Source: Artemia franciscana (lineage: Eukaryota; Arthropoda; Branchiopoda; Anostraca; Artemiidae). From it: a stretch of DNA of 64,000 nt. Where the stretch lies: assembly GCF_032884065.1 (NCBI RefSeq), contig NC_088873.1:38303823-38367822 (forward strand). Reading direction: 5' to 3'. This document shows, one piece after another, positions 1 to 14,480 of the stretch. A program made the position numbers and the translations under genes. The notes beneath the pieces were generated by a model. It had not been told where the DNA came from, made no database searches, and was given only the letters and a program-made list of their open reading frames with translations. Every line of letters begins with the position of its first letter. Within the stretch, counting starts at the first letter, position 1.

Positions 1-19
1 TTATATAGATAGATATATA

Positions 20-1680
<1,661 letters not shown>

Positions 1681-2395
1681 CTGAAGTTTTGGCTTAAGTT
1701 GGCAGTTATTTGCTTTTTATCTATGATGAAGTTAGTGCTGCAATCATGATTGGCTTCTTCTAGACTCATTTACAAGCTGATCGAAGACAAAAGAACTTGC
1801 ATATTAAGAATCAATGCAACAACATTTTCAATTATTTTTGTTTAGACTGCTTTATCTTTGTGCGCAAGCTTCTTAAGCTAAGCTGAATCGGGGAAAACAA
1901 CCGTTCTTTTTATATTTTCGTCTCACAAAGCTGATGGAACTAATCACTTGTTGCTTTTTTTGTAGCCGATTTTTTTTATTTAGTTTCAGGTGTCATATGA
2001 CACTCTTTTCAAAAATATCTTGTGTTTAGTTTATTTATTTCTACCTAGATTTCAAGCCTATTAGAAAGAAATGCATTTAGGCCCCATTTTCATGTTTCAC
2101 AATTTGATCAATCTAAAATTAATTTTAATTTTTTCCCTGCATCCAAAAGCTTACAAATATAGTAGTTTTGAAAAATGCAGTTTCTGTTACTTCAGTGTTT
2201 TACCAAATATATTTATGGTGACTTCAGAAAAAAAACCTGAACACCGTTTAAAATGACAATATCTAGATCAAAATAAAAAGTGAATCATTCGAATTAGTAT
2301 GGTCAAAAACACAGAATAGGGAAATTACAGTCCCTCATCTTGAACAACTAGGAAAATTACTTTTTTTTTGGATCGGTAGCACTGATCTTTCTCCC

Positions 2396-2398
<3 letters not shown>
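1681..2398. other. AT-rich intergenic DNA, no gene seen
   Basis: No convincing reading frame, RNA gene or repeat arm was found. The short frame at 2071-2256 has no recognisable motif and is AT-rich like its surroundings. Confidence 0.6.

Positions 2399-2457
<59 letters not shown>
2399..2457. repeat. (TA)n microsatellite
   Basis: About 29 uninterrupted TA units preceded by CCCGTT and followed by TTAGAGTATATTAGAGTGG. Confidence 0.95.
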
Positions 2458-2461
<4 letters not shown>

Positions 2462-2836
2462 GTATATTAGAGTGGCGAAACCCTATATAGGCCAGTGTAT
2501 TCTCCTGATGAGCCCTTATGTTGGGTGTTGCCTCTGAATTATTTGTCTATATTATTTTTTTCTATTGTTCGGTAAATGACGACTTATACTTATTGACGAC
2601 ATGACTGCCTGTCCATGGATTATTCTTTATGGTTGATTGTGTGTGGCTATGCTGTTTGACCTATGTGATTGTATGGATGAGTAGGGTTAAGGCCTCATTC
2701 AAGTGCTGGTCTATATTAATCACTAATTTAGGAAAACAGTCTTCCTTTTCTCCTTCTGTCTCTTTTTTTTCTTTTTTTTGTGTTTGTGCTGTAGCATTGG
2801 TGATTTCTCTTTTCATGATATATATATATATATATA
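2458..2836. other. Unclassified sequence with hammerhead-like core motifs
   Basis: Non-coding stretch between a TA tract and a Helitron terminus. It contains GAAAC at 2477-2481 and CTGATGAG at 2505-2512 followed by a short CCC/GGG stem (2513-2515 with 2523-2525). These are pieces of a hammerhead ribozyme core, but the GAAA expected right after the stem is absent. It could be a decayed ribozyme of a Penelope-like element or coincidence. The rest (2540-2800) shows no coding potential. Confidence 0.3.
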
Positions 2837-2997
2837 CTAGCTGTTGGGGTGGCGCTTCGCGCCACCCCAACTAGTTGGAGGGGGTGCTTCACCCCCCAAG
2901 CCCCCCCACGCACATAAGTCGTTACGCGCCATATTATTTACGTGCCATTGTAATTTGTCCCTGTGTCCCACCTGTGAAAATAGATAGATATATATAT

Positions 2998-3205
2998 GTT
3001 ATAACCACGTAAAACTTGCGAATATACAACATTCTTCGCTGTCCCATTGTCTGTGCATATAAATAGATTGTCAGGTTTACCGACTCTTGAACATACAATA
3101 TATAATTGTCCATGGGAAAAACAATCGGTATTCAGATCTATATCTCATTATTCTAATGATTGCCCTTGAGCTTTGTTGATGGTGATTGCAAATCGAACAT
3201 TCCTT
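2998..3205 (-). pseudogene. Helitron helicase C-terminal remnant
   Basis: Minus-strand translation gives the SF1 helicase end: an AITI.KAQG segment, then the motif VI region (YVACSRVGKPDNL-like in relatives) and an AKNVV-type tail. This copy keeps five T in the homopolymer before CCCATGG, so the coding frame through that point is preserved, unlike the copies at 0.5 and 53.6 kb, which have four. It is only about 70 codons of a protein usually well over 1000 residues, so it is a passenger inside a non-autonomous element. Confidence 0.75.
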
Positions 3206-3391
3206 GTGTCCCCGTCGTCATTTATATATCCCCTTGTGCCCCCCAGCGTCGCCGTTGTAGTTGTATATTCCCTGTTTCCCGGTGTCCCGGTCTGTACTGC
3301 CATCTTATAATGACGTCATATACAAAGCTTTATATACTTATAATGACGTCATATGCAAACCCACAAACAAACAAACATGCCAACAAACAAC

Positions 3392-3409
<18 letters not shown>

Positions 3410-3471
<62 letters not shown>
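3410..3471. repeat. (TA)n microsatellite at a Helitron 5' end
   Basis: Uninterrupted TA run directly attached to ACAACTTATTTTTATATA, the reverse complement of the Helitron 5' terminus seen at 19012 and 51813. Confidence 0.9.
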
Positions 3472-4140
<669 letters not shown>

Positions 4141-5640
4141 AACAAAGAATTTTACCGAGCATTTGAAGTAGGTCTATCCTTATCACCCGAATGTCTCCCG
4201 ATACTTTCAAAAATTGAAAGAGAAGTTAGTAAACTACTTTTTTACATCCTTTTTGGTAAAATTCTAGTTGATTGACTTCTTGCTATCTCAGAAAGGCTTT
4301 AGGTTAGGAAAATGAAACTTTCAGGGATGGGTCTACAGGCTAAAGTATGTCCTGGGAAGGTATTTTAAAGTACCCACCTTCACCCTTTCTTCCTCTTGAG
4401 GGCCTTGAAATTTGCTACATGACAGGTTTTTTGCTATACCTATTGAAATTTTGACAAAACAACATTTTACCTTGATTTTCAGTTACTAGTTGCTTTTTCT
4501 CTGCCTTTAGTTCTAAAAATGCAATTCCTGGTATTTGAGTAGAATTTTGAGTCATATCAATGTTTTTTTTCAAAATTTAGGAAATGTATTTGCTTATCTT
4601 TAAAACCTTATAAAATAGAATTGAGCAAAGTTATGAAGCTGAAAACAATCCTTTTTCGGTTTTAAAGGTATTCCTTTTTTCTGTTTTATTTCTCCTTTGT
4701 AATTATTTATGTTTTAAACTTCTCCTTTTTTCTGTTTTAAAATTGTCTATAAATTATTTAAATAATTTCACTCACAATTTTATTGTTTTATCATATTAGT
4801 CCAAACTTAGTTTTCCTCAAAGTCTCACTGATAAAGTCTTCAGATGAAGATGGCTGAAAATTCGATGGAACAATTCCAGCCAATCGGATACTTTCGCCTA
4901 AAGAACCTTCGTGGAAACAGGAATTTTTCAGGGTGATATACGCAATACGCTCTCGGATTCTCATTAGATACGTGAAAGGTAAACATCTAAAATCTAAAAG
5001 CCTTAGGGAAACTTGTTTCCATTCAAAGGTGCCAAAACAGGGGCGGATCTACAACAAAATCTGGAGGGCCCATTGTGAAAAGAACACCGATGAGCAAAAT
5101 ATTGGGGGGGGGAGTGAGAAAGGTTCCGATAATTGACCAAATTAACAAATTTATTCAAAAACGAGTTGAATAAAGAGAAAAACTAGGAATGAGGGGGACT
5201 TAAGAATCTTGGCGGCACAGGGCCCCCTGCCATCTCCTGAATCCACCCACTCTGCTAAAACGTATGTTTATGCCTAAATTGAGATGAAATATTTACTTCT
5301 TAGGATTTATTTTTCAAAATGGACAACCGAAACGTATTAATTCCTGAAGCTATGAGGGAACTAAGAGCAAAATATTCATTATTTTGTTTGTTTTTCAAAT
5401 AATATTCCGATCGGAACTATCTTTTGAATGCTTAATCGCTTATTTTAAGGTGAAAGTCGATAAATTCAATGCAAAATTAATTATTCTATGTTATGAAAAG
5501 AGATATTGCTCTATGACCAGACATGTCAGCAAGATGAATTTGTGTACAAGGAATCTTTGAAAAATGATTAAAAATTTGGCCAGTATATTTCTTCTGATTT
5601 AATTACCAGAAAACAGAAACAAAATCTTAAGTGACACCTA
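4141..5640. other. Non-coding AT-rich DNA, no gene seen
   Basis: No reading frame with recognisable motifs. The stretch 4256-4470 (CAGAAAGGCTTTAGGTTAGG onward) has the character of a dispersed repeat, but no second copy is in the window. The frame at 4933-5136 lies in low-complexity sequence and is not supported. Confidence 0.5.
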
Positions 5641-6560
5641 GTAGTTTTTTTTTTAAAGGGCCTGGAGCGTTAAAAATATAAAAATTGGAACAGATTTAAA
5701 GTGGTGTATCCTGCTTTTGCTAGTTTGGCCATTTCCAGATAAACTAGGACGATGGCAGTTGGCAGGCGTATCATGAACTAGACTAGAATAAATTAGGAAT
5801 AATATCTTCCCCAATTCAACCAAGTGGGGGGGGGGGAAGCAAATAAGATAGTTGAGAATAATTTTAATTGCCAATACAACAAGAGCTAAAAGCTCACATG
5901 GCACTTGGGACGAAGTCAGAAGATTCAAGAGCCAAGAGCTGATATGGCATGAGCTTTAAATAAAATCTAAGAATCAATAGATAGATTTAAAAGGAAAATC
6001 AGAGGCTTAATGTCAGTCGGGATTTAAAATAAGAGCTCTGAGACACGAGGTCCTTCTAAATATCAAAATTCATCAAAATCCAATCGACCACTCGTAAGTT
6101 AAAAATACCTCGTTTTTTCTAGTTTTTTCCTCTCCCTTCACCCCCCCCCAGATGGTCGAATCAGGGAAAACGATTTTATCCAGTCAATTTGTGCAGGTCC
6201 CTAAGATGCCTAACAATTTTCATCGTCCTAGCCCCTCCAGAAGCACCAAAATCGCCAAAGCACTGGACCCCCTCCTAATTCAACCAAAGAGAACGGATCC
6301 AGTCCGGTTAAGTAAATCACGTATCTACGATATTTGCTTATTCTATCCACCAAGTTTCATTTTGATCTCTCCACTCTAACCCTTTTCCAAGATTATCAGT
6401 TCCTCTCCCCCCAATGACACTTGATCAGGCTAGAATTTAAAATAAAGATCCAAGTTACGAGGTTCTTCTAAATGTGAAATTTCATTAATATCTGATCACT
6501 CCTTTGTAAGCTAAAAATACCTCATTTTTTCTAATTTTTCATAATTAATCCTCTCACCAA
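5641..6560. repeat. Family A copies in head-to-head orientation
   Basis: At 5700-5830 the plus strand resembles the start of family A (GCTAGTTTGGCCATTTCCAG, then AACTAGGACGATG). From about 5870 to 6560 the minus strand matches the end of family A at 58430-58660: GAGCTC-like minisatellite, the ATCAATCTATTGATTCTTAG region, then the GATCGGATCTTAATGAAA-type body. The two parts face each other, so this is a rearranged or inverted pair rather than one element. Frames inside are not genes. Confidence 0.65.
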
Positions 6561-9500
6561 TTCCCCAAAAAGATCTTTTCTTGTAAAAATCTCTCCGGGA
6601 CTCACCTATTAAAATATTCTATTAAAAGGACAGAATGCTTGTGTTGTTTGCCAAATATTAACGGATAACTTTTGATAAACATCTCGTTTTTCAGTTACTT
6701 ACAATTTATGGTTTTACAATACTTCCAATTTAAGAGATAATAGAGATAATAAAAAAATAAACTATCAAATCGAATCTATTTTCTAAAAAGCTCTTTTTCA
6801 AGATCATAGAGATAAATGAAAATATGAATGGCATATAGTTTGAAACAGCTTGATTATCTAAAAGAAACTTTCGAAGTAGATTTTATTTATGTCATCTAAT
6901 TTCTTCAAAAACTTAGTTTTTAGTTTTTTTTCGAAAACGAACTCTATTAACACGACAAACCTTTTTTTTTTTGACCATATTACAGCCTATAAACCCAATG
7001 ATGATCAAGGATTGGTAAATCATTGTTATATGTATTTGTAAAAAAGATACTGCCTTTTTTATTACATAAGAAAATGTCCTCTAATGCCATTGTTTTTCAT
7101 TCGATTACGTCCATATCTTGTTTAAAAATACCGTTATCTTTGGACACAAAATTATTTCCTGTTACTTAGGAGTGTGAATTCCACATTGAATCTTATTAAC
7201 AGAATTGGGTTGACTACGACTTGATGTATACACAAGGTGTATGCCAAAGGGTCGTAGATTATTATACATGAAGTAATTTAAGATACCAAAAGGATTACGT
7301 TTCAATTCCTTAATTTTCTAACCCTCAATCCGCCTATTGATAAAATCTAATTGAGTCTTTGGGACTTGTCTAATTCTTCTTAGTTTCCGCGTACACTTTC
7401 AGGTTACAGCTTTATTATTTGTCCTAGTGTGGAAGGGGGCAAGTAGTAGCCCTAGTAGTGGTGGCTTAAAAAGGTGTTTAAAATTTTTGTTCCAATGAAA
7501 CCTCTCTCGATCTTATGGACCTTCGTTTTGATGGAATTACCCCTGAGAAAACTTATACCATTGAAACTTATATTAAAAACGCTTCCCAAGGGATAATCTT
7601 GCCATTAAACTTTTTTCCTGCTGAAACTTTCCTCGGGACAATTCCACTTCAACACTCTCTCCGTATGTAAGGAGGAATTTTGACAAAAAAAGAATTCGGG
7701 AGAGGAATTCATGGTAATTCTTCCCACTGAAAATACCCTAGGCAATCTCCCCCTCCCCTGCATAAAACTCCCTCGTAAAAAACATCTGCATGGTTCTTAA
7801 TAGTTGTGGCCAGTGTTTACCCGAACCCCCTCGCGGAAAGTACCCATCGGACAACACCCCCCCCCTTCCATGGAGTATATAAGAAAATGGAACATGATGG
7901 AGTCTAATAAAACAGAAACAAAAAAGATGTAAACTTTATCCATTAGAGTGACTGTCATAGGCAGTGCATCGCAATAACGCTGCCTTAGTAAAGAACGATG
8001 TTGGCCATGGCATAATGTATCATTTTTATTATTATTATTTTTTTTTTTTTTTAGACCAAGGCAAGTCGTATATAAGTTGTCGTAGAAATATTGAATGGCT
8101 CATTCAATTTAAAATTGAGAGGGTTAGTGTCCATTCTAATAGTCAAAAGTGACTGGAGGAAGAATTCATCTCCCCTCCCACGACCATCATTTCCCCAGAC
8201 GCCTCCAATCAAAATCTTGAGATAGCAATTTTGTTCAGCGCAGTTGAAATGTCTGGAAATTATGTCTTTGAGGATGACTCCCATCCCTCACAGTCCTTTT
8301 TGAGAGTCAAAGAGATCCAGGTCAGCTATCCTCCCTTCCCCAATTTGCACACATCTTTTTTTTCGAAATACAACTAAAAGACATTTTGAGATAGCCATTT
8401 TGTTCAAAACAGTCCAAATATCATACAAAAATGTTTTGGGGCTGGAACACACCCCCAGAGCTTGAGGGCAAGGATTTTAAGTTACGCCCGGTGGGTATTT
8501 AAGATTATTTTGGAAGGGATTGATGTTTAAGTTTAAAGAAGGCTCATTTGGTTGAAAATTAAAATGTCTAGATTTCAAGGAATAAAAGGGTTCCCTAATT
8601 CTTTTACACTTAGGGAGGGATAAATATTCATCAAAGGGTGTATTTTAATGCCAAAACATCCCAGCTCTCATTGAGCCTTCATATAAAAACAGAATTAGTT
8701 CTAAGGCAATGACGAGGGGAAGACAGAGGTAGAAATTGATATATAATCCACAGGAAAATAACCAGGACATTTGTTTTTTGTTTTTTTTTTGGGGGGGGGG
8801 GTTATTATGGAGGAGTACAATAGAAACTTTATGGACACATTGGAAAACGGATGAAATTGATATTTCATCAGTTTTGACTCATGGAAATATTCCTGGTCTA
8901 GGCTGTTACTATGAAAGTAAAGGGTAAGATTAAACCGCAAAATGAGTAGAATTTATACCGTACAAGAGGGGGGCGAGGGCTGTCCCCTCTTCACGCCCAC
9001 TATCCCTTCATGGTCGAAAACTTTCTTGAAGGTTAATTGCATCAGAAATGGTACTTCAGAGGAAAAAATGGTTTATACAAGACTTGTGGATATATTTTTG
9101 ATCAAAAGAGGTAAAGTGTTTTAATGTTCATTAGATATTGATGCCAGAAACTGATTCAAGCTTAGGGATCCCCCTAAACTACAATGGAAATTCTAAGATC
9201 TTCTAGGGATGAGCCCAATAATTATTGCCAAGGGGGTTTGGTGGTTGCTTGAAAACTTTCTTTAGTTGAAAATATTGCTTGTTTATTTGTCAAGTTTAGG
9301 TGTCTATTGGGATTTGAAGTGAATATAAAAGAAAAAAATCCCTTCTGTAATTAATTATTTTCTTGCTTTTTCCAAGTCATATCCTTGTGTATTACAAGTT
9401 TTGCCTCTCTCTTTTGAATTGTATCATATAAAACTTCAAACAGTGTAAACAAGAGTGCGGTAGATGACTTAAAGTGATTCGGCTTCGCTTAGAAGGAATT

Positions 9501-9659
9501 TGGCTGTACTTACCAAACTAAATCATACGCTGGCCGATATCAAAGCTTATGTTTTATTCAAAGCTCAACCTTTCGTATACTGTAACCGTGAATCCTGAGC
9601 AAGGTCAGTCAGATCGAAATTTTGAAGCAACAGTACGTGAGAGGTAAGTCATTTTGCTT
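6561..9659. other. Long non-coding stretch with dispersed repeat fragments
   Basis: No gene seen. 7400-7870 is C/T-rich sequence with repeated GAAAACTT/CCCCTCCC phrases, probably an old dispersed repeat. 8180-8480 resembles family C in inverted orientation (TTGAGATAGCAATTTTGTTC, then TTTTGAGATAGCCATTTTGT). Homopolymer runs at 8039-8053 (T) and 8777-8800 (T then G) are simple repeats. Reading frames at 7964, 8701 and 8942 overlap these runs and have no family motifs. Confidence 0.5.
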
Positions 9660-10077
9660 CTTTTTAGTTAGTGTTATATGAGGTCAATATAAACTTTCTG
9701 AACTTTGCAGTCTGTAAATTATTCCTTTGGCTCTTTTTGTGTTTTGTTGACTTTCGGGGAAAACGCTTAGAGTGGAGGGATTGGGATGAAACTTGGAGTG
9801 AAAAATAAGCACAAGTACTAGATGCATGATTGACATAACCAGAACGGATCCGAACTGGAAAAACAAAAAAAAACGGATCCATAACAGAAAAAATGAGGCA
9901 TTTTAAACTTACAAAGGAGTGATTGGATTTTAATGAAATTTGATATTTAGAAATACCTTGTAACTCAGATCCCTTATTTTAAATCCCGACTGGATCCAGT
10001 GTCATTAGGGGGAGCTGGAGGGGGTGGTGGTGGAAATCATGGAAAACGCTTAGAGTGGAGAGATCTGGATGAAACCT
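9660..10077 (+). repeat. Family A partial copy
   Basis: Contains the diagnostic phrases of family A: GATTGGATTTTAATGAAATT, TTGATATTTAGAA, a TCTTATTTTAAATCCCGAC-like step, GGGGGAGCTGGAGG, and GAAAACGCTTAGAGTGGAG followed by GATGAAAC. It ends abruptly at 10077, where the LINE coding sequence starts on the opposite strand, so the junction marks an insertion or deletion breakpoint. Confidence 0.75.
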
Positions 10078-13000
10078 ACCGAGCAACTCCACACGTAAAT
10101 CAGATTTAAACTGGCCAAGGCTACCTATTTCCTTGATATCTATACTCAGTTTACTCCAAAATTTTGAAGCTCTGTAAATAAGTGAAAAAGAAGACCTACT
10201 TGAAACTAATCGAGGAACCTCAGTATTACCTCGTATCCGAGTAATGTGTGGTGAACATCAGACCTCTCACAAAATATTCCTGTAAAACAATCAGGAAGGC
10301 TATCACTGTAATACTTATATATAAAAATCACGTAATCCAGCTCCAGGCATTATATTTAAATCTCTATACACAGACCTCAAAGACTCCTGGTTCCCAACAC
10401 CACAAGAAACTCGGATAGCATTATTCTGGATCACACGGATTGGACGAACTATCGAAGGGAAAGTACCAAGCTAAATCGACGAGCAATACAAAATGTAAGG
10501 GTGAATCAGGGAAAAATACAACAATCGTAGAACATTTGGGGGGAAATATGTTTTAATTTGCGCATGATACCTAAGTTACGTGACAATATTTTCGAAACAG
10601 ACTTCACATGATCTTTAAATGATAGGGTTTCATCAACATTGATTCCGAGGTATTTGGTGAATCTTGTTCGTTTAATAATTCCCCGCTCCGAAATCATTTC
10701 CGTAAACCAAGGGTAAAAATTCGGAGATCAGGAGAAAATAACAAAATTTGACTTATCTATATTCAGGTCAAGGTGGTTTATTTTAAGCCATGTACATATA
10801 CTGCTCATTGCTGCATTTATCGTTGACATGAGCAGTTGTTCTGTAGGGGCAACACACACCAAGGTTGTATCATCAGCAAACAAGGGCATAGTTAGCTGGG
10901 TCTTACTCAGACCATTGTCAACAAAGTCGTCAATTCTGGGCAGAGCTTTCACAACATGCGGTAGATCATTAATAAAAATTAAAAACAGAGTCGGACCCAG
11001 TACGGATCCTTGGGGAACCCCCCAATTAACAACATTTTTACTAGACAAAAATCCTTGTCAATTGACATACTGCTGTCTATTTTGAAGATAACTGCAAAGC
11101 AAACCCAATGTAGCACCCCTTAATCCATAAAATTCACATTTTTTTTAATAATATTCGATGGTCAACAGTGTCAAACGCCTTCATTAAGTCTAAAAATACA
11201 CCAGCTTTTTATCAAGAGCATCATTAATTATAGTAGTAATAAATGAAATCGCCATTTCTGTTGTTCTGCCCTTCCTGAAACCAAACTGATTTGGATGTAG
11301 AAGTTTATGACGCTCCAAATTCTCATAAATTCTAATATTAATACATTTTTCTAAAACTCGTGAAACAACAGGTAATAATGAAATTGGTCTATAATTCCCC
11401 AAATCATTCTTGTTACCACCCTTAAACATAGGATATTCTTGCAATTTTAAGACAATTGGGGAACTTCCCTTGCTTAAAACAAGCATTAATAAGGGACGTT
11501 AATATATGTGAAATGCTTGGAAACGCGGCTTTTAAAACAAGAATGTTAATGGAATCACTCCCAGCCGAAGAACTTTTCATCTCAAAGATAATCTTACGAA
11601 CTTCATCATGAGTGACAGGTCTTAGATACATTGATACATCGACAGCAGTACCCATAAAAGTATCAAGCAGAGGATCATTATCAGAAGCTACTGTAGTACG
11701 AGAAAATCGAGCCCCAACAGTTGCAAAATGTTCCGAAAGGGCATTACAAATTACATCAGGCTCATTCGATTTTAACCCATCACTTGTAGTAACTTTACCA
11801 GGCAGAACCGGATATGTTGAAGATATAACACTCTTAATAATTTTCCAAGTTTTAGCTGGATTACCACAATCATCTTTAAATTTACACTCAAAATATTTTT
11901 TCTTCGCGTTTCTCAAAAGTTTATTAAGAGCATTTCTATAATTTTTATAAACTCTTGTGCAAACTGGATCATTTTCATTCCTTATAGAATCCCTATATAA
12001 CTGGTCTTTCTTATTTATGCACCGCAGAAGACTAGGTGACAACCACGGCTTTTTGGGCATCTTTTTCCTTGACCTTGTCCGATTCATTACACAAGTTTTA
12101 CTCAAAATTGAGATCAATGCATCATAAAATCTCTGAAAACTTATATTTATATCATCTAGATTTTCAACTTTATTATTCCAATCAACATTAGAAACCTCTT
12201 GTTTAAACTTTTCTAAGTTACCCTGGTTGAGCACAGGTAACATATTCATTTTCAGTCTAGGGCCTTGCTGCCTCGGGAAACAAACTTTAAAACTTGCCGA
12301 AATCCCAAAATGGTCAGAAACATCAGTAACAAAAACCCCTGTATCTGAAAATTTATAATTAGAAAAAATATTATCAAGTAGCTTTGCCGTTAAAGTGGTA
12401 ACACGCATACAAATATTAATAGTGGGAAATAAACTATATGACATGCAAAGCTGTAGGAAGTCCATAGGAGTATTCGAATTCATATCGTTAAGGTCAATAT
12501 TAAAGTCCCCAAGCATGAAGAATGGGTGCGAACCAGTAGGTAGTTTATCCAACTGTTCCTCCAAAATATCCAAAAAGGCCGTATAGGCCCAGATGGCGGT
12601 CTATATAGTACAACGACATAAACATCTTTTGGCTTAAGCCTGAGCTGAAGGATAAGTGGCTCAAATAACATCTCGTGAAACAGCACTAGATCACTTCTTA
12701 CCAAAACCTCGATATCGCCCCGTATATAAGCTCCAATACCTCCATGTTGACGAAATTGACGATTCCTATGATAAAATGTATACCCTGGAATATCCAAGAG
12801 AGCAGAGTTATGCTCATTTAGCCATGTTTCTGTGAGACCAATAACCTGAAAAATGGAAAGTTCACATATCTCGCTTAAAAAATTAAAAGATGAATTCAAA
12901 CCCTGGCAGTTGAGATGGAAAACTCTGAGATCTTCAGAATCACCACCACTATTCCCGGACCTCAAACCACCTTTAAATAGGTACTTTGAATTACAAGAAA

Positions 13001-13139
13001 CATATTGAGCAGCAATCCCAATATCATAATTCCGGTGGAGCTGCTCCGTAAACATACTACCAAAATCCACAAATGAAGCTTCCAAATTTTTAAGACGGCT
13101 GTTGCCCGGGGTGCCACGATCACCATCAACCATATTCAT
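10078..13139 (-). pseudogene. LINE ORF2: endonuclease-reverse transcriptase, frameshifted
   Basis: ORF2 nicks target DNA and reverse transcribes the element RNA. From the minus strand: N-terminal endonuclease with LNCQGLNSS, LTETWLNE, YRPPSG, GDFNID and SDHFG (about 12900-12280), a linker with a KKPWLSPSLL stretch, then RT with NYRPISLLPV and NQFGFRKGRT (about 11420-11270), FLDLMKAFDT, WGVPQGSVLGP, the catalytic LFADDTTL (FADD near 10866-10880), YLGI (near 10650), and a C-terminal RGNTEVPR / ASKFW / SLGQFKSDLR motif at 10230-10085. Breaks: a one-base shift in a T run near 12573-12590, further shifts near 11460-11490, 11200, 11060 and 10720. Catalytic motifs remain but the frame is broken, so it is inactive as it stands. 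No stop codon is reached before the family A junction. Confidence 0.9.
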
Positions 13140-13490
13140 ACAGTTTTACAACAAAGTAATATGGCCTCATCTCCACAACAAAACAAAAAAGAAAAGAAAA
13201 ACAACTAAACAAGAACAAAATAGAATACAACAAACAACAAAAGAATGACACTTTCCATCTCGGAAAAAAAAACAACAAAAAAAGAAACAGGCCGTATTTG
13301 GTTTGCCCGTAACGAATCCATATACAAGTTACCAAATACAACGGCTACTAATTCCCACAATCACACAACCATAATTATCGCGACAAAATAGCAAGTTTTA
13401 TTTTTTATTTATTTTTTTTGTATTTTTTTTTATTTGATTTTTTCAATAACAAACAAACACTCACTAATTTTAACAACAGCAAAAAAAAAA

Positions 13491-14315
13491 TTAAGAATCC
13501 AACAAACTCTTAGCATTGTACCAAGGCACTTTAATAACACGGTTGTCCTTTTAAACAGAGATGCTGGGTGGTAGGGTAGGAGGTACCCAGCATTCCACAC
13601 CTTTATCCACCAAACGCTTACGTAACCCAAGTAATTCTTTACGCAAAACCCGTACACGCGGTGAGACATCATCACTAATAAAAACAGACTTATAAACACC
13701 GAACTCTTTCCCTTTTAATTTTTTTCGCATTATTTAGAATCAAGAAACGTGCCTGGACACTGTCCACCCTAATTTTAACAAAATTCTTGGAACAGTGAAC
13801 CACAGTGAATGGTGGCAACTTGTCAGTTGGGAGTGACAAACCAGCTACAATCACCTCGGAAACCCGAGATGCAGCCTCATTCAAGGGTACATCATTAAGG
13901 CCCCAAAACAGCAAATTATGCAACTTGTCCCGATTTTCATCAACAAGAGACTGGGACACAACCACATTCATTTCCTCATTGCATTTCTTAATCAGCTGTG
14001 ACTGGGCTTTTACAATACTTTGCAGAGCTAGAAATTCCGATTTCACTGTTGCAATTTCATTGTCCGTTGCACTACTTTTATTTTCTAGCACCATAACACG
14101 ACTGTTAACTGCACCCAAATCGTTCTGAATTACACTCTGCTTTAGGGTTTCCATGTTCACATTTATAGATTGGACCATTTCCAAAATTTTATGATATTCT
14201 CTGCATTCGTTTTCTGGCAGTCCGCATTGACACTCGCATCCGAATTACTAGTAGAATTCATAACAGGATCCGATAACTCAGCTTCTGTCCGGTTGCGTCT
14301 GGCTTTCTTTCCCAT
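13491..14315 (-). pseudogene. LINE ORF1: coiled-coil RNA-binding protein, frameshifted
   Basis: The start ATG is placed at 14315 because the frame then reads MGKKARRNRTEAEL, a basic N-terminus typical of ORF1 proteins. A shift near 14210 moves into the frame with EYHKILEMVQSINVN. A heptad-like coiled coil follows (NSRVMVLENKSSATDNEIAT and beyond, about 14100-13950), then an RRM-like segment starting NLLFWGLND (about 13920) and a basic C-terminal part with LRKELLGLRKRLVDKG (about 13640). An in-frame stop sits near 13555 and the frame ends at 13491. In relatives this protein trimerises and coats the element RNA. Confidence 0.75.
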
Positions 14316-14480
14316 TCTGACTTTATCAAAATAATACAAGTCACCTACATTTGCAAAAACTTATTTTTTACCCACGCTAGTTTACAGCGTGCAGTTTGCA
14401 TAAACCGTTAAAAGACCACGGCTAACACCCACATCAGGATTCCTCAGGAACTAGCTCGAACGCAGAACTCACTCCTTTGT

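Larger units (their letters stand above)
2837..3471 (-). mobile_element. Short non-autonomous Helitron, minus strand
   Basis: The 3' terminus (minus strand) ends in CTAG at 2837-2840. It is preceded by a GC-rich hairpin whose loop is at about 2853-2858 and whose arms match the hairpin of the Helitron ending at 53929. The flanking base is T inside a TA tract, as expected for A^T target insertion. The interior carries the helicase C-terminal remnant and the ACGCGCC/GGGACAC-rich 3' region shared with the 51.8-53.9 kb copy. The 5' end is recognisable by the reverse complement of AAAAATAAGTTGT at about 3388-3410, followed by an expanded TA tract that replaces the usual TCTATATATA. The exact 5' base is therefore uncertain. 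Confidence 0.75.
10078..14480 (-). mobile_element. Non-LTR retrotransposon (CR1/L2/Jockey-like), 3' truncated
   Basis: A minus-strand element with 5' region (about 14316-14480), ORF1 (14315-13491), a T-rich inter-ORF spacer (13490-13140) and ORF2 with APE-type endonuclease and reverse transcriptase (13139 to 10078). Both ORFs carry frameshifts. The reading frame runs into family A sequence at 10077 without a stop, 3' UTR or tail, so the 3' end is missing. That is unusual, since target-primed LINEs are normally truncated at the 5' end. The 5' boundary is an estimate. Superfamily placement is from motif style; CR1, L2, Rex1 and Jockey cannot be separated by eye. Confidence 0.8.
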
